From: Corynebacterium glaucum
GTDB lineage: Bacteria > Actinomycetota > Actinomycetes > Mycobacteriales > Mycobacteriaceae
Reading direction: 5' to 3'
NCBI RefSeq assembly: GCF_030408855.1
Contig: NZ_CP047358.1
Span: 2,465,321-2,529,320, forward strand
DNA: 64,000 nucleotides
Shown here: positions 10,181 through 19,213 of the stretch, one piece after another
Numbering within the stretch: the first letter of the stretch is position 1
Layout: every line of letters starts with the position of its first letter
Translations under genes and position numbers: made by a program
The notes under the pieces: model-generated
Databases searched by the model: none
Told to the model about the DNA's origin: nothing
What the model saw: only the letters and a program-made list of their open reading frames with translations

Positions 10181-11107
10181 TCAACGAGCCTTCTGCTCCA
10201 CTGTCTCTGCCACCGCGCGTGCCACGGCGAGGTCTTCCCACGGCATACCGACCGTTTTGAACACCACCCGACGCGCCGGGTCCAGCTCAACATCGCCGCG
10301 AACCACATCGCGCATCGGGATCAGATCGGCAGTCGTAATCGCCGCAGCTTCAATCGCCTGCACCACGTCGCCAGCTTCGCGCTCGGCAGCGGCAATGTCC
10401 TCCACAATCACCTGGGCGCCCTGGAGCACGCTCTCGTGGAGTTCCCGTGTGTCCGCAGTATGGGCTCCGACGGCGAGCACGATGGCGTCGTCAAGCAATT
10501 GCTCCGATGTGACGATGGGTTCCGGGGAGGATGTCGCGGTGACCATCAGCCCGGCGCGGCTGACGATCTGGTCAGACTCCGCACTGCCAACGCCAACCGA
10601 AGGCCACGGCAGGTCGGCGGGCTGGCTGCGGGAGATGAAGGTGCAACGTACCTCTCGAACGCCGTGGAGGGCATCGGTGATAGTTGCGGCATGTGCGCGT
10701 CCTTGCACGCCGGTGCCGAAGATTGCGACTTCCAACGGTTCCGAGGAAGCCCGTAGCAAGTCCAGCACGCCAGCGACAGCGACCGCCGGGGTGCGGAGCC
10801 GGGTGAGCGCTGCGGCGTCGATAAGCAGTTCGGGTGTGAGCGTCCGGCCACCCATGAGTAGGTACGAGCCTTGTACTAAGGGAACTTGCTCGGTTGAGCC
10901 CGGGGGCTGGATACCCAGGATTTTGACTCCCGCATATCTCCCGTCCGATGAGGGCAGCAGGTGCATCTCACCGTGGTCGAGTCCGACCTTGATGCGGTGC
11001 GGATCGGTGGCTGGGTCGAAACCCTCGAGCAGCGGCCTGCGGATTGCTTCAACCGTCTCACGGGGGCTGAGGAGCCGGAGGACTGCCTCGCTGTCTAGGT
11101 AGCGCAT
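10181..11107 (-). CDS. Ornithine cyclodeaminase / mu-crystallin family protein
   Basis: A 308-residue protein of the OCD/mu-crystallin fold. Family members are NAD(P)H-dependent enzymes such as ornithine cyclodeaminase, alanine dehydrogenase or ketimine reductase. The substrate-binding stretch (HRIKVGLDHGEMHLLPS, about 37–53) and a Rossmann motif (VAIFGTGVQGRAHA, about 127–140) are visible. It diverges from the TRAP-type permease gene at 11293, with a 185-bp region between them holding a palindrome. The substrate cannot be told from sequence. It marks the border of the accessory region to its left. Confidence 0.85.
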   Translation of the reverse strand: MRYLDSEAVLRLLSPRETVEAIRRPLLEGFDPATDPHRIKVGLDHGEMHLLPSSDGRYAGVKILGIQPPGSTEQVPLVQGSYLLMGGRTLTPELLIDAAALTRLRTPAVAVAGVLDLLRASSEPLEVAIFGTGVQGRAHAATITDALHGVREVRCTFISRSQPADLPWPSVGVGSAESDQIVSRAGLMVTATSSPEPIVTSEQLLDDAIVLAVGAHTADTRELHESVLQGAQVIVEDIAAAEREAGDVVQAIEAAAITTADLIPMRDVVRGDVELDPARRVVFKTVGMPWEDLAVARAVAETVEQKAR

Positions 11108-11229
11108 GGTTGCCAGGGTAGGGGAGCAACATTCATGGGTGCTTCCAGCTTCTCGAATGATCTGTGCTCACAGGCAGGTTCAGTTGGCGTGTCGTCGAAA
11201 TTTCAACCAATGCGTGGAAAACGCCACAC

Positions 11230-11241
11230 GTAACATGTTAC
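11230..11241. promoter_or_regulatory. Perfect palindrome in the divergent ocd/permease region
   Basis: GTAACATGTTAC is a perfect 12-bp palindrome about 50 bp upstream of the permease start. A second imperfect repeat follows at 11247–11268, with arms GTAGTG and CACTAC. Either could be the operator of the nearby GntR regulator (13007–13714) or a promoter element. Symmetry is seen; the regulator is inferred. Confidence 0.45.
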
Positions 11242-11292
11242 TACCGTAGTGTGTTCGACATCACTACATCTGAACAATGAAAGGGGTGCCAC

Positions 11293-12648
11293 ATGGGAAT
11301 CGTCGCACTGGTTGTCTTCATCGCAATCACGATCGTGTTCAACGTGTTCTTGAAACGCGATATCGCAGAGGCGCTACTCCTGGGACTAATCGGAGTCGCT
11401 TTGGTGGGTGGCGCGGATGCCCCGCAGCTACTGTGGCACGGCATCACCACCGCCATCACGTCTGAAGTCACGTTTGCTGGCATGGCGTTTGTCTTCATGG
11501 GAGTCATCGTTCAGGCGACGGGTCTGATCGATAGGCTGATCACCATCTTGAACTCGATCTTCGGCAGGCTCCGTGGTGGCGCAGGTTATGTTTCCACTTT
11601 CGCTTCTGCACTGATGGGCTTGATCGCTGGATCTACGGCGGGTAACTCTGCAACGGTCGGCTCGGTCACTATCCCTTGGATGAAGAAAACAGGGTTTAGC
11701 TCCAATCGAGCCGCAACCCTCATTGCCGGAAACTCAGGACTTGGCGTTGCATTGCCGCCAAACTCCACAATGTTCATCATCCTGGCTATGCCCGCAGCAG
11801 CAGCATCTTCCGCGAGTCAGGTCTACGTAGCTCTCGCGTGTGCTGGTGCCTACGCCGTTCTCTACCGTCTCATCGTCGTCTGGTTCTGGACGAAGAAGGA
11901 CAACATACCAAAGACTCCCAAAGACCAGATTGTGCCGTTCAACGAGGCCTGGGCCGCCGGGTGGCGCTCCCCGTCCATCTTCATGGGCATCTTAATTCCG
12001 GTGTTGATCACAATTGGCCCATTGGCCAACTGGCTAAAGGAGTCCACCGGCGTTGGAGAGGATGGTGTGAAAGCCATCTCCATTATCGTCTGGGTGCCAG
12101 TGTTGATCACCCTCATTGCGTTAATTGAAGGCTTCAACCGTCTGCGCCAAAACAAACAAGAGTTTAGAGCCAAGCTTGAAAAGGAGCTTCCCAGCTTCGC
12201 CACAGTGGGAATCTCGCTCTTTGCGGCGCTCGCTGCCGCGGCCATCATGGAAGAACTGGGAGTGGGGGATCAGCTCTCCAACACCCTTAGCGCGATGAAT
12301 CTCCCGGCATGGGCAATGATCCTGATCGTAGGAGTTCTTGCTGTGATCGTGGCTACACCCTTGTCCTCGACGGCCACTGCAGCTGCAATCGGAGCCCCTG
12401 CCGTCGCTGCATTGACTGCGGTTGGGATTGACCCAACGGTAGCGATTGTGGTTGTGCTTCTGTGCACCTCCACGGAGGGTGCTTCGCCACCCGTCGGGGC
12501 CCCGATCTATCTATCCGCTGCGATGGCAGATGCGAACCCCACCAAAATGTTCATCCCGCTGATCGTCTACTTCGTGCTACCAATGATTTTGGTCGCCTGG
12601 CTAGTAGGAATGGGTTTCCTTCCGGTCTACGTTCCTACAGGAGTCTGA
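11293..12648 (+). CDS. TRAP-type large permease (DctM-like)
   Basis: A 451-residue integral membrane protein with about 12 hydrophobic segments. The conserved DctM-like core is visible at about residues 113–160: GLIAGSTAGNSATVGS, TIPWMKKTGF and GVALPPNS. AAAGGGG lies upstream of the ATG. It should transport an organic acid using an ion gradient. The small membrane protein 2 bp downstream may be its DctQ-like partner. No periplasmic DctP gene is seen in the window, which is unusual for a TRAP system. Clustering with a FAD/Fe-S 2-hydroxyacid-type dehydrogenase suggests lactate, glycolate or a related acid, but this is inference. Confidence 0.8.
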   Translation: MGIVALVVFIAITIVFNVFLKRDIAEALLLGLIGVALVGGADAPQLLWHGITTAITSEVTFAGMAFVFMGVIVQATGLIDRLITILNSIFGRLRGGAGYVSTFASALMGLIAGSTAGNSATVGSVTIPWMKKTGFSSNRAATLIAGNSGLGVALPPNSTMFIILAMPAAAASSASQVYVALACAGAYAVLYRLIVVWFWTKKDNIPKTPKDQIVPFNEAWAAGWRSPSIFMGILIPVLITIGPLANWLKESTGVGEDGVKAISIIVWVPVLITLIALIEGFNRLRQNKQEFRAKLEKELPSFATVGISLFAALAAAAIMEELGVGDQLSNTLSAMNLPAWAMILIVGVLAVIVATPLSSTATAAAIGAPAVAALTAVGIDPTVAIVVVLLCTSTEGASPPVGAPIYLSAAMADANPTKMFIPLIVYFVLPMILVAWLVGMGFLPVYVPTGV

Positions 12649-12650
12649 CA

Positions 12651-13010
12651 ATGAATGCTTTCTTCAAACTGTTTAAATACGTTTTCCTTTTCCTACTGGT
12701 GACGTTCCTCGTAGGCGGGCTACTCATCGTGCTGGCGCAGACTGCCGGATTGTTCATGCTGGATGGTGGACTAATCACGACAGTCAAGAAATCGCTCGCT
12801 CCATGGGTCTTTGCGGCAGCAACACTCTGCGCGATGTCCGCATTCGTGCTCAGTTACAGCCCGGAAGCACGGGCTTCCCGCAAGCGTCAGATTGAGAAGG
12901 AACGCAGGGAAAACGAGGAGCACCGAACCCATGTGGAGGAAGATGTACGCCGCGAGTTCCACGATTTCCAAGAGCGGCGCCTCAAGCGGCGGCGATCAAA
13001 CAACGACTAG
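12651..13010 (+). CDS. Small two-helix membrane protein, possible DctQ-like partner
   Basis: A 119-residue protein with two transmembrane segments (about 8–36 and 48–70) and a strongly basic, charged C-terminal tail (about 75–119) with coiled-coil character. It starts 2 bp after the permease stop, so it is co-transcribed and probably a partner of that permease. It is shorter than a normal four-helix DctQ subunit and I see no firm family signature. Its 3' end overlaps the convergent GntR gene by 4 bp. Confidence 0.65.
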   Translation: MNAFFKLFKYVFLFLLVTFLVGGLLIVLAQTAGLFMLDGGLITTVKKSLAPWVFAAATLCAMSAFVLSYSPEARASRKRQIEKERRENEEHRTHVEEDVRREFHDFQERRLKRRRSNND

Positions 13011-13714
13011 AGACCTCCAACGTGCCGGTCCCAGAACAGTTCAACCGCCTCCGGCCTTGCAACGGCTGCATCAGTCGGTTGATCCCAGGCCTGCTGGAGA
13101 AGCAACAGACCTGTCGTGGTGAGGTGGTGATGCATCGCTTGACGAGCTCGGTCCGCATCTCCATTGCGGATCGCCTCCACTATCGGACCGTGCTCATTCA
13201 GAATGTCGGACAACGAACGGGACTTGCCAGCCGTGGAGTGGCCAAGGACCCGCGTAATGTTTCGCAGTTGGTCCACAACGGCCTCCCCTCTGCGAGCATT
13301 GCCGGTCTCGAGGATCAACGAATGCAATGCGCGATCGTGAACAAAGAACTCGTCTTCTTCACCCGAAGTCGCGAGGCGCTCCATCGACGCCACTCGGTCG
13401 TCAATCAGCGAAAGATCCTCTTTGGTGCGGAACTTTGCCGCGCGGTAGGCCGCGGCGGGCTCGATACCCAATCGGATCGCAAAAATCTCAGCTACATCTG
13501 CAGGCCCCGATCGGATGATCTGGAAACCACGGTTCTTAACGAACCGAATCAACCCAGCTTCTTGCAATCTCAGCAGCCCTTCCCTCACGGGGGAACGCGA
13601 CATTCCAAGTTCGCTGGCGATCTGAACCACGCTGTACCATTCGTCCGGCTGCATGGTGCCCGAGTGGACGGCATCCCGAACGTATTCCACCACGCTGTCA
13701 GCCATCTTTGTCAT
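13007..13714 (-). CDS. GntR-family transcriptional regulator, FCD/FadR subfamily
   Basis: A 235-residue regulator with an N-terminal winged helix-turn-helix (VVQIASELGMSRSPVREGLLRLQEAGL, given here in two parts of one motif, about residues 26–52) and a C-terminal all-helical FCD effector domain containing the metal-binding His positions (HDRALH, HHHLTT). It is divergent from the dehydrogenase gene with only about 11 bp between start codons, so their promoters must overlap coding sequence or the mRNAs are leaderless. It most likely controls the permease and dehydrogenase in response to the acid substrate. An alternative start is the ATG at 13705. Confidence 0.88.
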   Translation of the reverse strand: MTKMADSVVEYVRDAVHSGTMQPDEWYSVVQIASELGMSRSPVREGLLRLQEAGLIRFVKNRGFQIIRSGPADVAEIFAIRLGIEPAAAYRAAKFRTKEDLSLIDDRVASMERLATSGEEDEFFVHDRALHSLILETGNARRGEAVVDQLRNITRVLGHSTAGKSRSLSDILNEHGPIVEAIRNGDADRARQAMHHHLTTTGLLLLQQAWDQPTDAAVARPEAVELFWDRHVGGL

Positions 13715-13725
13715 AAGGAATGATC

Positions 13726-16551
13726 ATGTCACAGGCATCAGACTCCATCCTCAGCAAACTCCGCAAGGACATGCCGACGCGCGCAGCCTATAGCTCGGAC
13801 GCATCCATCTACCGACGCGTGCCGGCAGCGGTTATTGAGCCAGAATCCAAACAGGAGGTCATCGAAGCGGTTGCTTACGCACGTGAGCGAGGATGGCCGA
13901 TCGTAGCTCGAGGTGGTGGATCATCTGTAGCCGGAAATGCAATCGGTGATGGCCTAGTGATCGACACCTCCCGCCACTTCAACAAGATTCTCTCGATCGA
14001 CCCAACCGCAAAGACCGCAACAATTGAACCTGGAGTTGTATGCGATGACCTCCGCACTGCGGCGGCTGAGCACGGTCTCACATACGGTCCGGATCCGTCG
14101 ACGCACTCTCGCTGCACGATTGGCGGCATGGTGGCTAACAATGCATGCGGTTCGCACTCGGTAGCTTATGGAACATCGGCAGACAACTTGATCTCCATAG
14201 AGCTTTTGCTTTTCGACGGCCGACTAGTCACCTTCACGCGCGATGGGTGCTCGGACCCAGAGCTCGAACAAGAACTCCGTTCGCTTTACAGAGATCATCG
14301 AGATTTGATCGAGTCAGAACTCGGTCGCTTCCCGCGGCAAGTATCCGGGTATGGTCTCCACTTCCTTGGCTCTGACATGGCCAAGGCCATTTCGGGTAGC
14401 GAAGGCACACTAGGCATCATCACCCAGATGACTGTGCGTCTTGTGGAAATGCCAAAGGCTGTCGCGCTGGCTGTGCTGTCATTTGAAGACGTTTTTGCAG
14501 CTGCGAAAGCAGCACCCATTCTTCGTCTGCCAGGAGTTGCCACAATCGAGGGCATGGGCGGCGACCTGCTCAACGCCCTCCGAATGAAGAATGGTATGGC
14601 CAACGCAGGAGAGAACCTCCCTGGTCAGCCGAACGCAGGGGGCTGGTTGTACTGCGAAACTCAAGGAGACACTGTTGAGGGTGCTATCTCCCTAGCCGAG
14701 GATCTCACCAACTCAGTTGAGCACACAGGTGCTGTGGTGGTGTCAGATCCCGTCGAGGCGCGTTCCCTTTGGCGGATTCGCGAGGCGTCGGCAGGTATTG
14801 TGACAAGGCTTCCTGACGGGGGAGAGGCATGGCCAAGCTGGGAAGACTCGGCCGTCCCTGCCGAGAATCTAGCGGATTACCTTCGTGGTCTTTACGAGCT
14901 GATGGACCAATACGGATATCAGGGAATCCCGTTCGGGCACTTCGGGGAAGGCTGCGTTCACGTGCGTATCAGTTTCGACTTCCACACAACCGACGGCATC
15001 GCCAATTTCCACTCCTTTATGAATGATGCGGCAGAGCTGGTCGCACGTCATGGAGGGTCACTTTCAGGCGAGCACGGAGACGGCCGCGCTCGCTCCGCTC
15101 TCTTGTACAAAATGTACAGCCCTCAGATGCGCGCGCTATTCGAACAGTTCAAGCTCCTCTTCGACCCTCAACGCGTTTTCAACCCAGGTGTCCTAGTTTT
15201 CGCGGACGCCACCACCGAAGGTTTACGAATGGAGCCCGCTCAGCGCACCAACGAGATCGAGCCAATCCAGCTGTTTCCCCGCGACGGTGGCAGTTTCACC
15301 AACGCTGTAAATCGATGTGTAGGCGTTTCGGCCTGCAGGTCTATGGACGGTGGGATGTGCCCCTCCTTCCAGATCACCCGCGACGAAGTGCACTCCACTC
15401 GTGGCCGCGCGCGCATCCTTTCCGAGCTGTTCCGTGGAGAGACCATTGATGGGGAAGGTGTGGAAGAAGCCCTCGACCTGTGCCTGTCGTGTAAAGCCTG
15501 CGCAACGGAGTGTCCGGTGAACGTGGACATGGCTACGTACAAGTCCGAGTTTCTGCACGACCATTATCAGGGCAAAGTGAGACCGCGGGTGCATTACCTG
15601 ATGGGATGGCTGCCCCTGCTCAGCCGTATTGCCCAAAAGCTTCCTGGTGTACCCCGCGTTGTAAATTTCGCGATGCATGCGCCCTTGATCTCCACTTTCG
15701 TCGCCAAGGTCGGTGGCGTAGACACCAACCGGCCCCTGATCAGCTTTTCCCCGGAAAGTCTCCAGGACTGGTCCCGTAAGCGAAAGTCGTCCGAGAAGTC
15801 TTTGATTTCGAGCGCCGCTGGCACTCTGGTGCTTTGGCCTGATTCTTTTAACAACAACCTCGCTACCGCTGCAGGTGTTGCCGCAGTGGAAGCTCTGGAG
15901 ATGCTCGGGTACGAGGTCATAATTCCCCAGGACTTTGTCTGCTGTGGGCTGACTTGGCATTCAACCGGCCAGCTGGAAATGACACGGCGAGTGCTTGAAC
16001 ACTCTGCCAAGATATTCAAGCCTTACCTAGACCAAGGTTATCCCGTGGTCGCCCTGGAGCCATCCTGCAAGGTCATGCTTCAGCATGAGTCTGCAACGCA
16101 GACCGCCGACCCGGAGGTTGCTCGTCTTGCCGGTGCAACCATAAGCTTCGCTGAGGCTGCAGCCCCCCGATTAAGCGAACTCGTAGAGAGCGGTGTCATC
16201 CCTGGCGGTGTTGGCAGCGTTTTGACTCAAGTGCACTGCCACGAACGTGCACTAGGCGACCCGCAGCAGTCCACCTTGGTCCTCGAAGCACTGGGATACG
16301 ACGAGCAACAGATTGAGACGGGTTGTTGCGGTCTCGCTGGCAACTGGGGTTTCGAAGCAGGACACGGTGAGTTGTCGATGGAGCTGGGTGAACGGGAGCT
16401 CTTCCCACGCGTGCGCGAGCACGCACTAAACGGTAGAGGCCCGTTGCTAGCCGACGGTTTCTCCTGCCGAACCCAAGTGCTTCAAGGCACTAATGAGAAT
16501 GCGCAGCATCTCTCCGAGATTGTTCGTGACGTGCTGGCTGGATTGGACTAA
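13726..16551 (+). CDS. FAD- and Fe-S-containing D-2-hydroxyacid dehydrogenase fusion
   Basis: A 941-residue respiratory-type dehydrogenase. The N-terminal half has a PCMH FAD-binding domain (ARGGGSSVAGNAIGDGLVID near residue 58) and a FAD-oxidase C-terminal domain with the GEHGDGRARS signature near residue 445. The C-terminal half has two 4Fe-4S motifs (CVGVSACRSMDGGMCP; CLSCKACATECP) and two CCG cysteine-rich domains (VCCGLTWHSTG; GCCGLAGNWGF). This is the D-lactate dehydrogenase/glycolate oxidase DE fusion layout. ATG 13726 is chosen over 13720 because AAGGA is 6 nt upstream of it. Likely it oxidises the acid brought in by the adjacent permease and passes electrons to the quinone pool. Confidence 0.88.
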   Translation: MSQASDSILSKLRKDMPTRAAYSSDASIYRRVPAAVIEPESKQEVIEAVAYARERGWPIVARGGGSSVAGNAIGDGLVIDTSRHFNKILSIDPTAKTATIEPGVVCDDLRTAAAEHGLTYGPDPSTHSRCTIGGMVANNACGSHSVAYGTSADNLISIELLLFDGRLVTFTRDGCSDPELEQELRSLYRDHRDLIESELGRFPRQVSGYGLHFLGSDMAKAISGSEGTLGIITQMTVRLVEMPKAVALAVLSFEDVFAAAKAAPILRLPGVATIEGMGGDLLNALRMKNGMANAGENLPGQPNAGGWLYCETQGDTVEGAISLAEDLTNSVEHTGAVVVSDPVEARSLWRIREASAGIVTRLPDGGEAWPSWEDSAVPAENLADYLRGLYELMDQYGYQGIPFGHFGEGCVHVRISFDFHTTDGIANFHSFMNDAAELVARHGGSLSGEHGDGRARSALLYKMYSPQMRALFEQFKLLFDPQRVFNPGVLVFADATTEGLRMEPAQRTNEIEPIQLFPRDGGSFTNAVNRCVGVSACRSMDGGMCPSFQITRDEVHSTRGRARILSELFRGETIDGEGVEEALDLCLSCKACATECPVNVDMATYKSEFLHDHYQGKVRPRVHYLMGWLPLLSRIAQKLPGVPRVVNFAMHAPLISTFVAKVGGVDTNRPLISFSPESLQDWSRKRKSSEKSLISSAAGTLVLWPDSFNNNLATAAGVAAVEALEMLGYEVIIPQDFVCCGLTWHSTGQLEMTRRVLEHSAKIFKPYLDQGYPVVALEPSCKVMLQHESATQTADPEVARLAGATISFAEAAAPRLSELVESGVIPGGVGSVLTQVHCHERALGDPQQSTLVLEALGYDEQQIETGCCGLAGNWGFEAGHGELSMELGERELFPRVREHALNGRGPLLADGFSCRTQVLQGTNENAQHLSEIVRDVLAGLD

Positions 16552-16606
16552 CCGATCAGCCAGTACCTCGCCCGCAATCACATTAACCTGCGAGTATTGC
16601 GGTCAG

Positions 16607-16635
16607 TAGACATGTCACACAAATGCGCGTATACT
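16607..16635 (+). promoter_or_regulatory. SigA-type promoter of the 6C RNA
   Basis: A -35 TAGACA (16607–16612) and -10 TATACT (16630–16635) are separated by 17 bp. The predicted start falls at about 16642, the base where the folded 6C RNA begins. Confidence 0.8.
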
Positions 16636-16641
16636 CCTGCG

Positions 16642-16740
16642 CGTAGGTCCCCTCGCCCACGGCCCATCCCCCCCGAGGCCGGTAGAGCACTCACCCACCC
16701 CCCCATTTAGAGTGCGAGCGCGCGAGGGGGCCTCACTTTA
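16642..16740 (+). ncRNA. 6C small RNA
   Basis: The segment folds as the actinobacterial 6C RNA. A closing stem pairs 16646–16656 with 16722–16732 (11 bp with one G-U). It encloses two hairpins whose loops each carry seven consecutive C: stem CGGCC/GGCCG with C at 16668–16674, and stem GCACTC/GAGTGC with C at 16698–16704. A strong promoter sits directly upstream and the final GC-rich stem can act as the terminator. 6C RNAs are known in corynebacteria and mycobacteria (B11 in M. tuberculosis) and act through the C-rich loops on mRNA translation start sites. The fold is seen; targets are not known here. Confidence 0.9.
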
Positions 16741-16781
16741 TCCCCGCACCGGCAGGGGAGGCGTCGATAAGCGAAAAGCTC

Positions 16782-18074
16782 TTAGTAGGAGCTGGAGCCA
16801 CCTGCACCCGAGAACCCCGAGCTGTACGACGTGTTGATGCTCGACGAACTCGACGCGGACGACTGGGCCTGCTGCTCGGCCTCAACATTCGAGCTGTGCC
16901 AGGAACTCATGTGCACGTACGGCACGTAGGTTCCGTAGATGAAGCCCGGCTGCGTAATAGTGGGGGAGTCGAGCTGGTTGTGCTCGGGGACATCGGAGAA
17001 TTCGCGGCGTTTGACTTCGTCAAGCAGGGTGGAGTAATCACGCAGCAGGATCACAAACTGGTCGATGAAGTCCGGCGCGGCGGCGTTGCGGTCCAGCTCC
17101 TCGATGCGGGCCTCGAGCGCCTGCAGGTCGCGCTTGATCTCCTTGTCCCTCACCTCGCGGCGCGCGTTCTGCGCGTCGGTGCGGATGTCCAGCAGGATCG
17201 AGCGGCGGGTGGCAATGTCGCCCCGCTCCGCGTTGAACAGGCGATTGATGTTCTCCTCCGCGTGGCCGGTGTCGGTCACCGTTGCGGCGGCCTCCTCCAG
17301 CGCCTTGCGGTTCTCCCACGCCTGGCGGTCCGTGTCCACCCCCAGCTGCGTCACCTCGTGCAGCCCCAGGAAGCGCCCGCGCACCTCCTCCCACTGCTCG
17401 CGCAGCTCGGCGTCGGCAAAAGCGGAGGACACGGAGTTAGCTCGGATGTCCAGCTCATCCAGTCGCTGGCTCAGGCCAGTAAATTCATTTGCGACGATTG
17501 CGTGATTCTCTCGAGCCTGAGCAATCTGCTTCCGCCGCTTGTTTCGCCGAATGGCGGTCATCGAACCACCTGCAAGGCCCGCGGCGCCGGCACCGACACC
17601 GTAGCCGACCATGGCACTGCCGCGGTCAGAATCAGCCTTCTCGACCGGGTAGTTCTGGGCCGCTTCGATGTCGGTGGCGACATTTGCACCGGCGAAGAAA
17701 CCGCCCGGAATGTTGTTGTCGCGAAGCCCCGGCTTCATGGCTTCGAGAGCATCTTCGAGGCGCTGGCCGTCCCGGATATAGAGCTGGTCTGCAACGTCCT
17801 CACCAGCCACGATGAAGTTATGACGGCCAACGACGTCCGTACCGACGATGAGCACGCCGTCGGCGTACTTCTCATTGCCGATCTGGTCGGGGAAGTTGTC
17901 GCGGAGGAAGTTCTCCACCGAGTCGTTGACGTTGTCGCGGTTCTCAGTGAGCGCGATGTAGTGCAGCGTCTTCACCGTATCCGGGCGATTGAGGCGTTCC
18001 GCATCGCGCTTCAGGCGAGCTTCGTCGTCAGGTGTGAGCACGTCGCCGGGGTCGGAGATCATGACCTCGGGCAT
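16782..18074 (-). CDS. DUF5129-like protein, main part of a frameshifted gene
   Basis: 430 codons encode a surface-type protein. A TPM-like segment (about 1–120, with YADGVLIVGTDVVGRHNF) is followed by a membrane segment (GYGVGAGAAGLAGGSM), a long charged coiled-coil (190–340) and a Ser-rich C-terminus ending in GGSSSY. The natural N-terminus, with the membrane anchor, lies upstream in another frame (18059–18241). Upstream of the ATG at 18074 the same frame reads on sensibly (DAADSQIATQAEMPEV), so a one-base deletion in the G run 18111–18114 most likely broke one gene. Either a sequencing error or a real mutation is possible. Function unknown. Confidence 0.7.
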   Translation of the reverse strand: MPEVMISDPGDVLTPDDEARLKRDAERLNRPDTVKTLHYIALTENRDNVNDSVENFLRDNFPDQIGNEKYADGVLIVGTDVVGRHNFIVAGEDVADQLYIRDGQRLEDALEAMKPGLRDNNIPGGFFAGANVATDIEAAQNYPVEKADSDRGSAMVGYGVGAGAAGLAGGSMTAIRRNKRRKQIAQARENHAIVANEFTGLSQRLDELDIRANSVSSAFADAELREQWEEVRGRFLGLHEVTQLGVDTDRQAWENRKALEEAAATVTDTGHAEENINRLFNAERGDIATRRSILLDIRTDAQNARREVRDKEIKRDLQALEARIEELDRNAAAPDFIDQFVILLRDYSTLLDEVKRREFSDVPEHNQLDSPTITQPGFIYGTYVPYVHMSSWHSSNVEAEQQAQSSASSSSSINTSYSSGFSGAGGSSSY

Positions 18075-18241
18075 TTCCGCTTGGGTGGCGATCTGTGAGT
18101 CGGCCGCGTCGGGGCCTCGGTGGTGGCATAACCGAGCGCACCGCCTCCGAGACCTAGCAGTGCGGTAATGCCGAGCACGGCGGCCCAGTCCTTGAACGAG
18201 TTGCTCTTTGACCCGCGGAAGCCTTTTCCTCTATCTGCCAT
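18059..18241 (-). CDS. N-terminal membrane anchor of the frameshifted DUF5129-like gene
   Basis: 60 codons begin MADRGKGFRGSKSNSF and include one transmembrane helix (WAAVLGITALLGLGGGALGY), then run into a short unrelated tail after TTEAP. The frame change sits at the homopolymer 18111–18114. Rejoining it to 16782–18074 gives a protein of about 487 residues with a signal anchor, which fits the exposed coiled-coil region of the main part. It is best treated as the 5' end of that gene rather than as a separate small protein. Confidence 0.6.
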   Translation of the reverse strand: MADRGKGFRGSKSNSFKDWAAVLGITALLGLGGGALGYATTEAPTRPTHRSPPKRKCPRS

Positions 18242-18265
18242 GGGTTGGATTCTACGAAAACTCGG

Positions 18266-19213
18266 CTAGTAGCAGTCCCAGGCGAAGGTCACGTTGCTGA
18301 AATCCCTGCGCGCGAGATCCTTCGAGCTAATGAACCAGTGGGCGAGGCCGACATCACCCCACATCACATTGGGCATCTCTGTGTCGAGTTGGAGCAGCTG
18401 GATGGAATCGGCGAACGCAGGCCGTGGGTCGGTCTGCGTGAAAAACGGGTAGCCGCCAACGCGGTGCCCGGCATTGAAGTCAATGAGGATTGTGACGACT
18501 CGGTTGAATGCCTCGGGGTACTCGACGAAGCCGTCGTTCAACGCTTCCTGCTTGAGCTCATCGATACGCTCGTCGGTTTTGTTCGCGGTGAACTCTATCT
18601 GTTCCTCCCATTCCCCGCCGGGTGTGCCTTTGCGCCAGTGCAGCTCCCTGCCGTGGGCCTTGATGATCGTCAGCTCGTCTCCCCGCCGAAGTACCTCGGT
18701 GCGTGATGCGAACATGTCGCGGTCATTCTCATCAGGGTATGGGCCGCCTACGGCCCAGTTTCGGATCCGTGACATCTCGCTACTAGGGAGGGCGGTTTCC
18801 AGAACACCGCGTAAGGGGAGCACCGTGTCCTGATTAGTGAACGGCCCATTGTCGCAGAAGGCACCCTCGGGCCGAGTGCCCACCGAAGGCGCAGTCGTGT
18901 CTTCAATCCAGCGCACGAAGCAGCCGTCAACATCGTCCGAGCCGAAGATCTCATCCGTACCGCCGAAAAACTGCACGATGCCGTGCTCCGGGAATCCCGG
19001 CAGAGGCGGCAGCTCCTCGAAGTTCAACTGCGCGTAGAACATCATCGGGCCGTAGGTGTAGGTCGGCCATTCCACATGCGCAGGCAGGTAGGGAAGCCCG
19101 CCAATCTTGGTAGCGGTGGGCGTATCTGGGATCGCTGGGTCGTGCGTGAGGGTGATGGTGGGAACGGGCGGCGGTACGTCAAAGTCGAACATCGCCGCTT
19201 GGTACGTAGTCAT
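18266..19213 (-). CDS. DUF1963 (YwqG-like) protein
   Basis: A 315-residue soluble protein with the YwqG/DUF1963 pattern: KIGGLPYLP near residue 35, MMFYAQLNFEELPPLPGFPEHG near 58–79 (given as a landmark in two blocks) and QFFGGTDE. The family is widespread, has no known enzymatic role and is sometimes linked to suppressor or toxin-immunity loci. ATG 19213 is the first start that gives the complete domain. It lies just downstream of the DUF5129-like gene on the same strand and diverges from the ABC ATPase gene. Confidence 0.75.
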   Translation of the reverse strand: MTTYQAAMFDFDVPPPVPTITLTHDPAIPDTPTATKIGGLPYLPAHVEWPTYTYGPMMFYAQLNFEELPPLPGFPEHGIVQFFGGTDEIFGSDDVDGCFVRWIEDTTAPSVGTRPEGAFCDNGPFTNQDTVLPLRGVLETALPSSEMSRIRNWAVGGPYPDENDRDMFASRTEVLRRGDELTIIKAHGRELHWRKGTPGGEWEEQIEFTANKTDERIDELKQEALNDGFVEYPEAFNRVVTILIDFNAGHRVGGYPFFTQTDPRPAFADSIQLLQLDTEMPNVMWGDVGLAHWFISSKDLARRDFSNVTFAWDCY

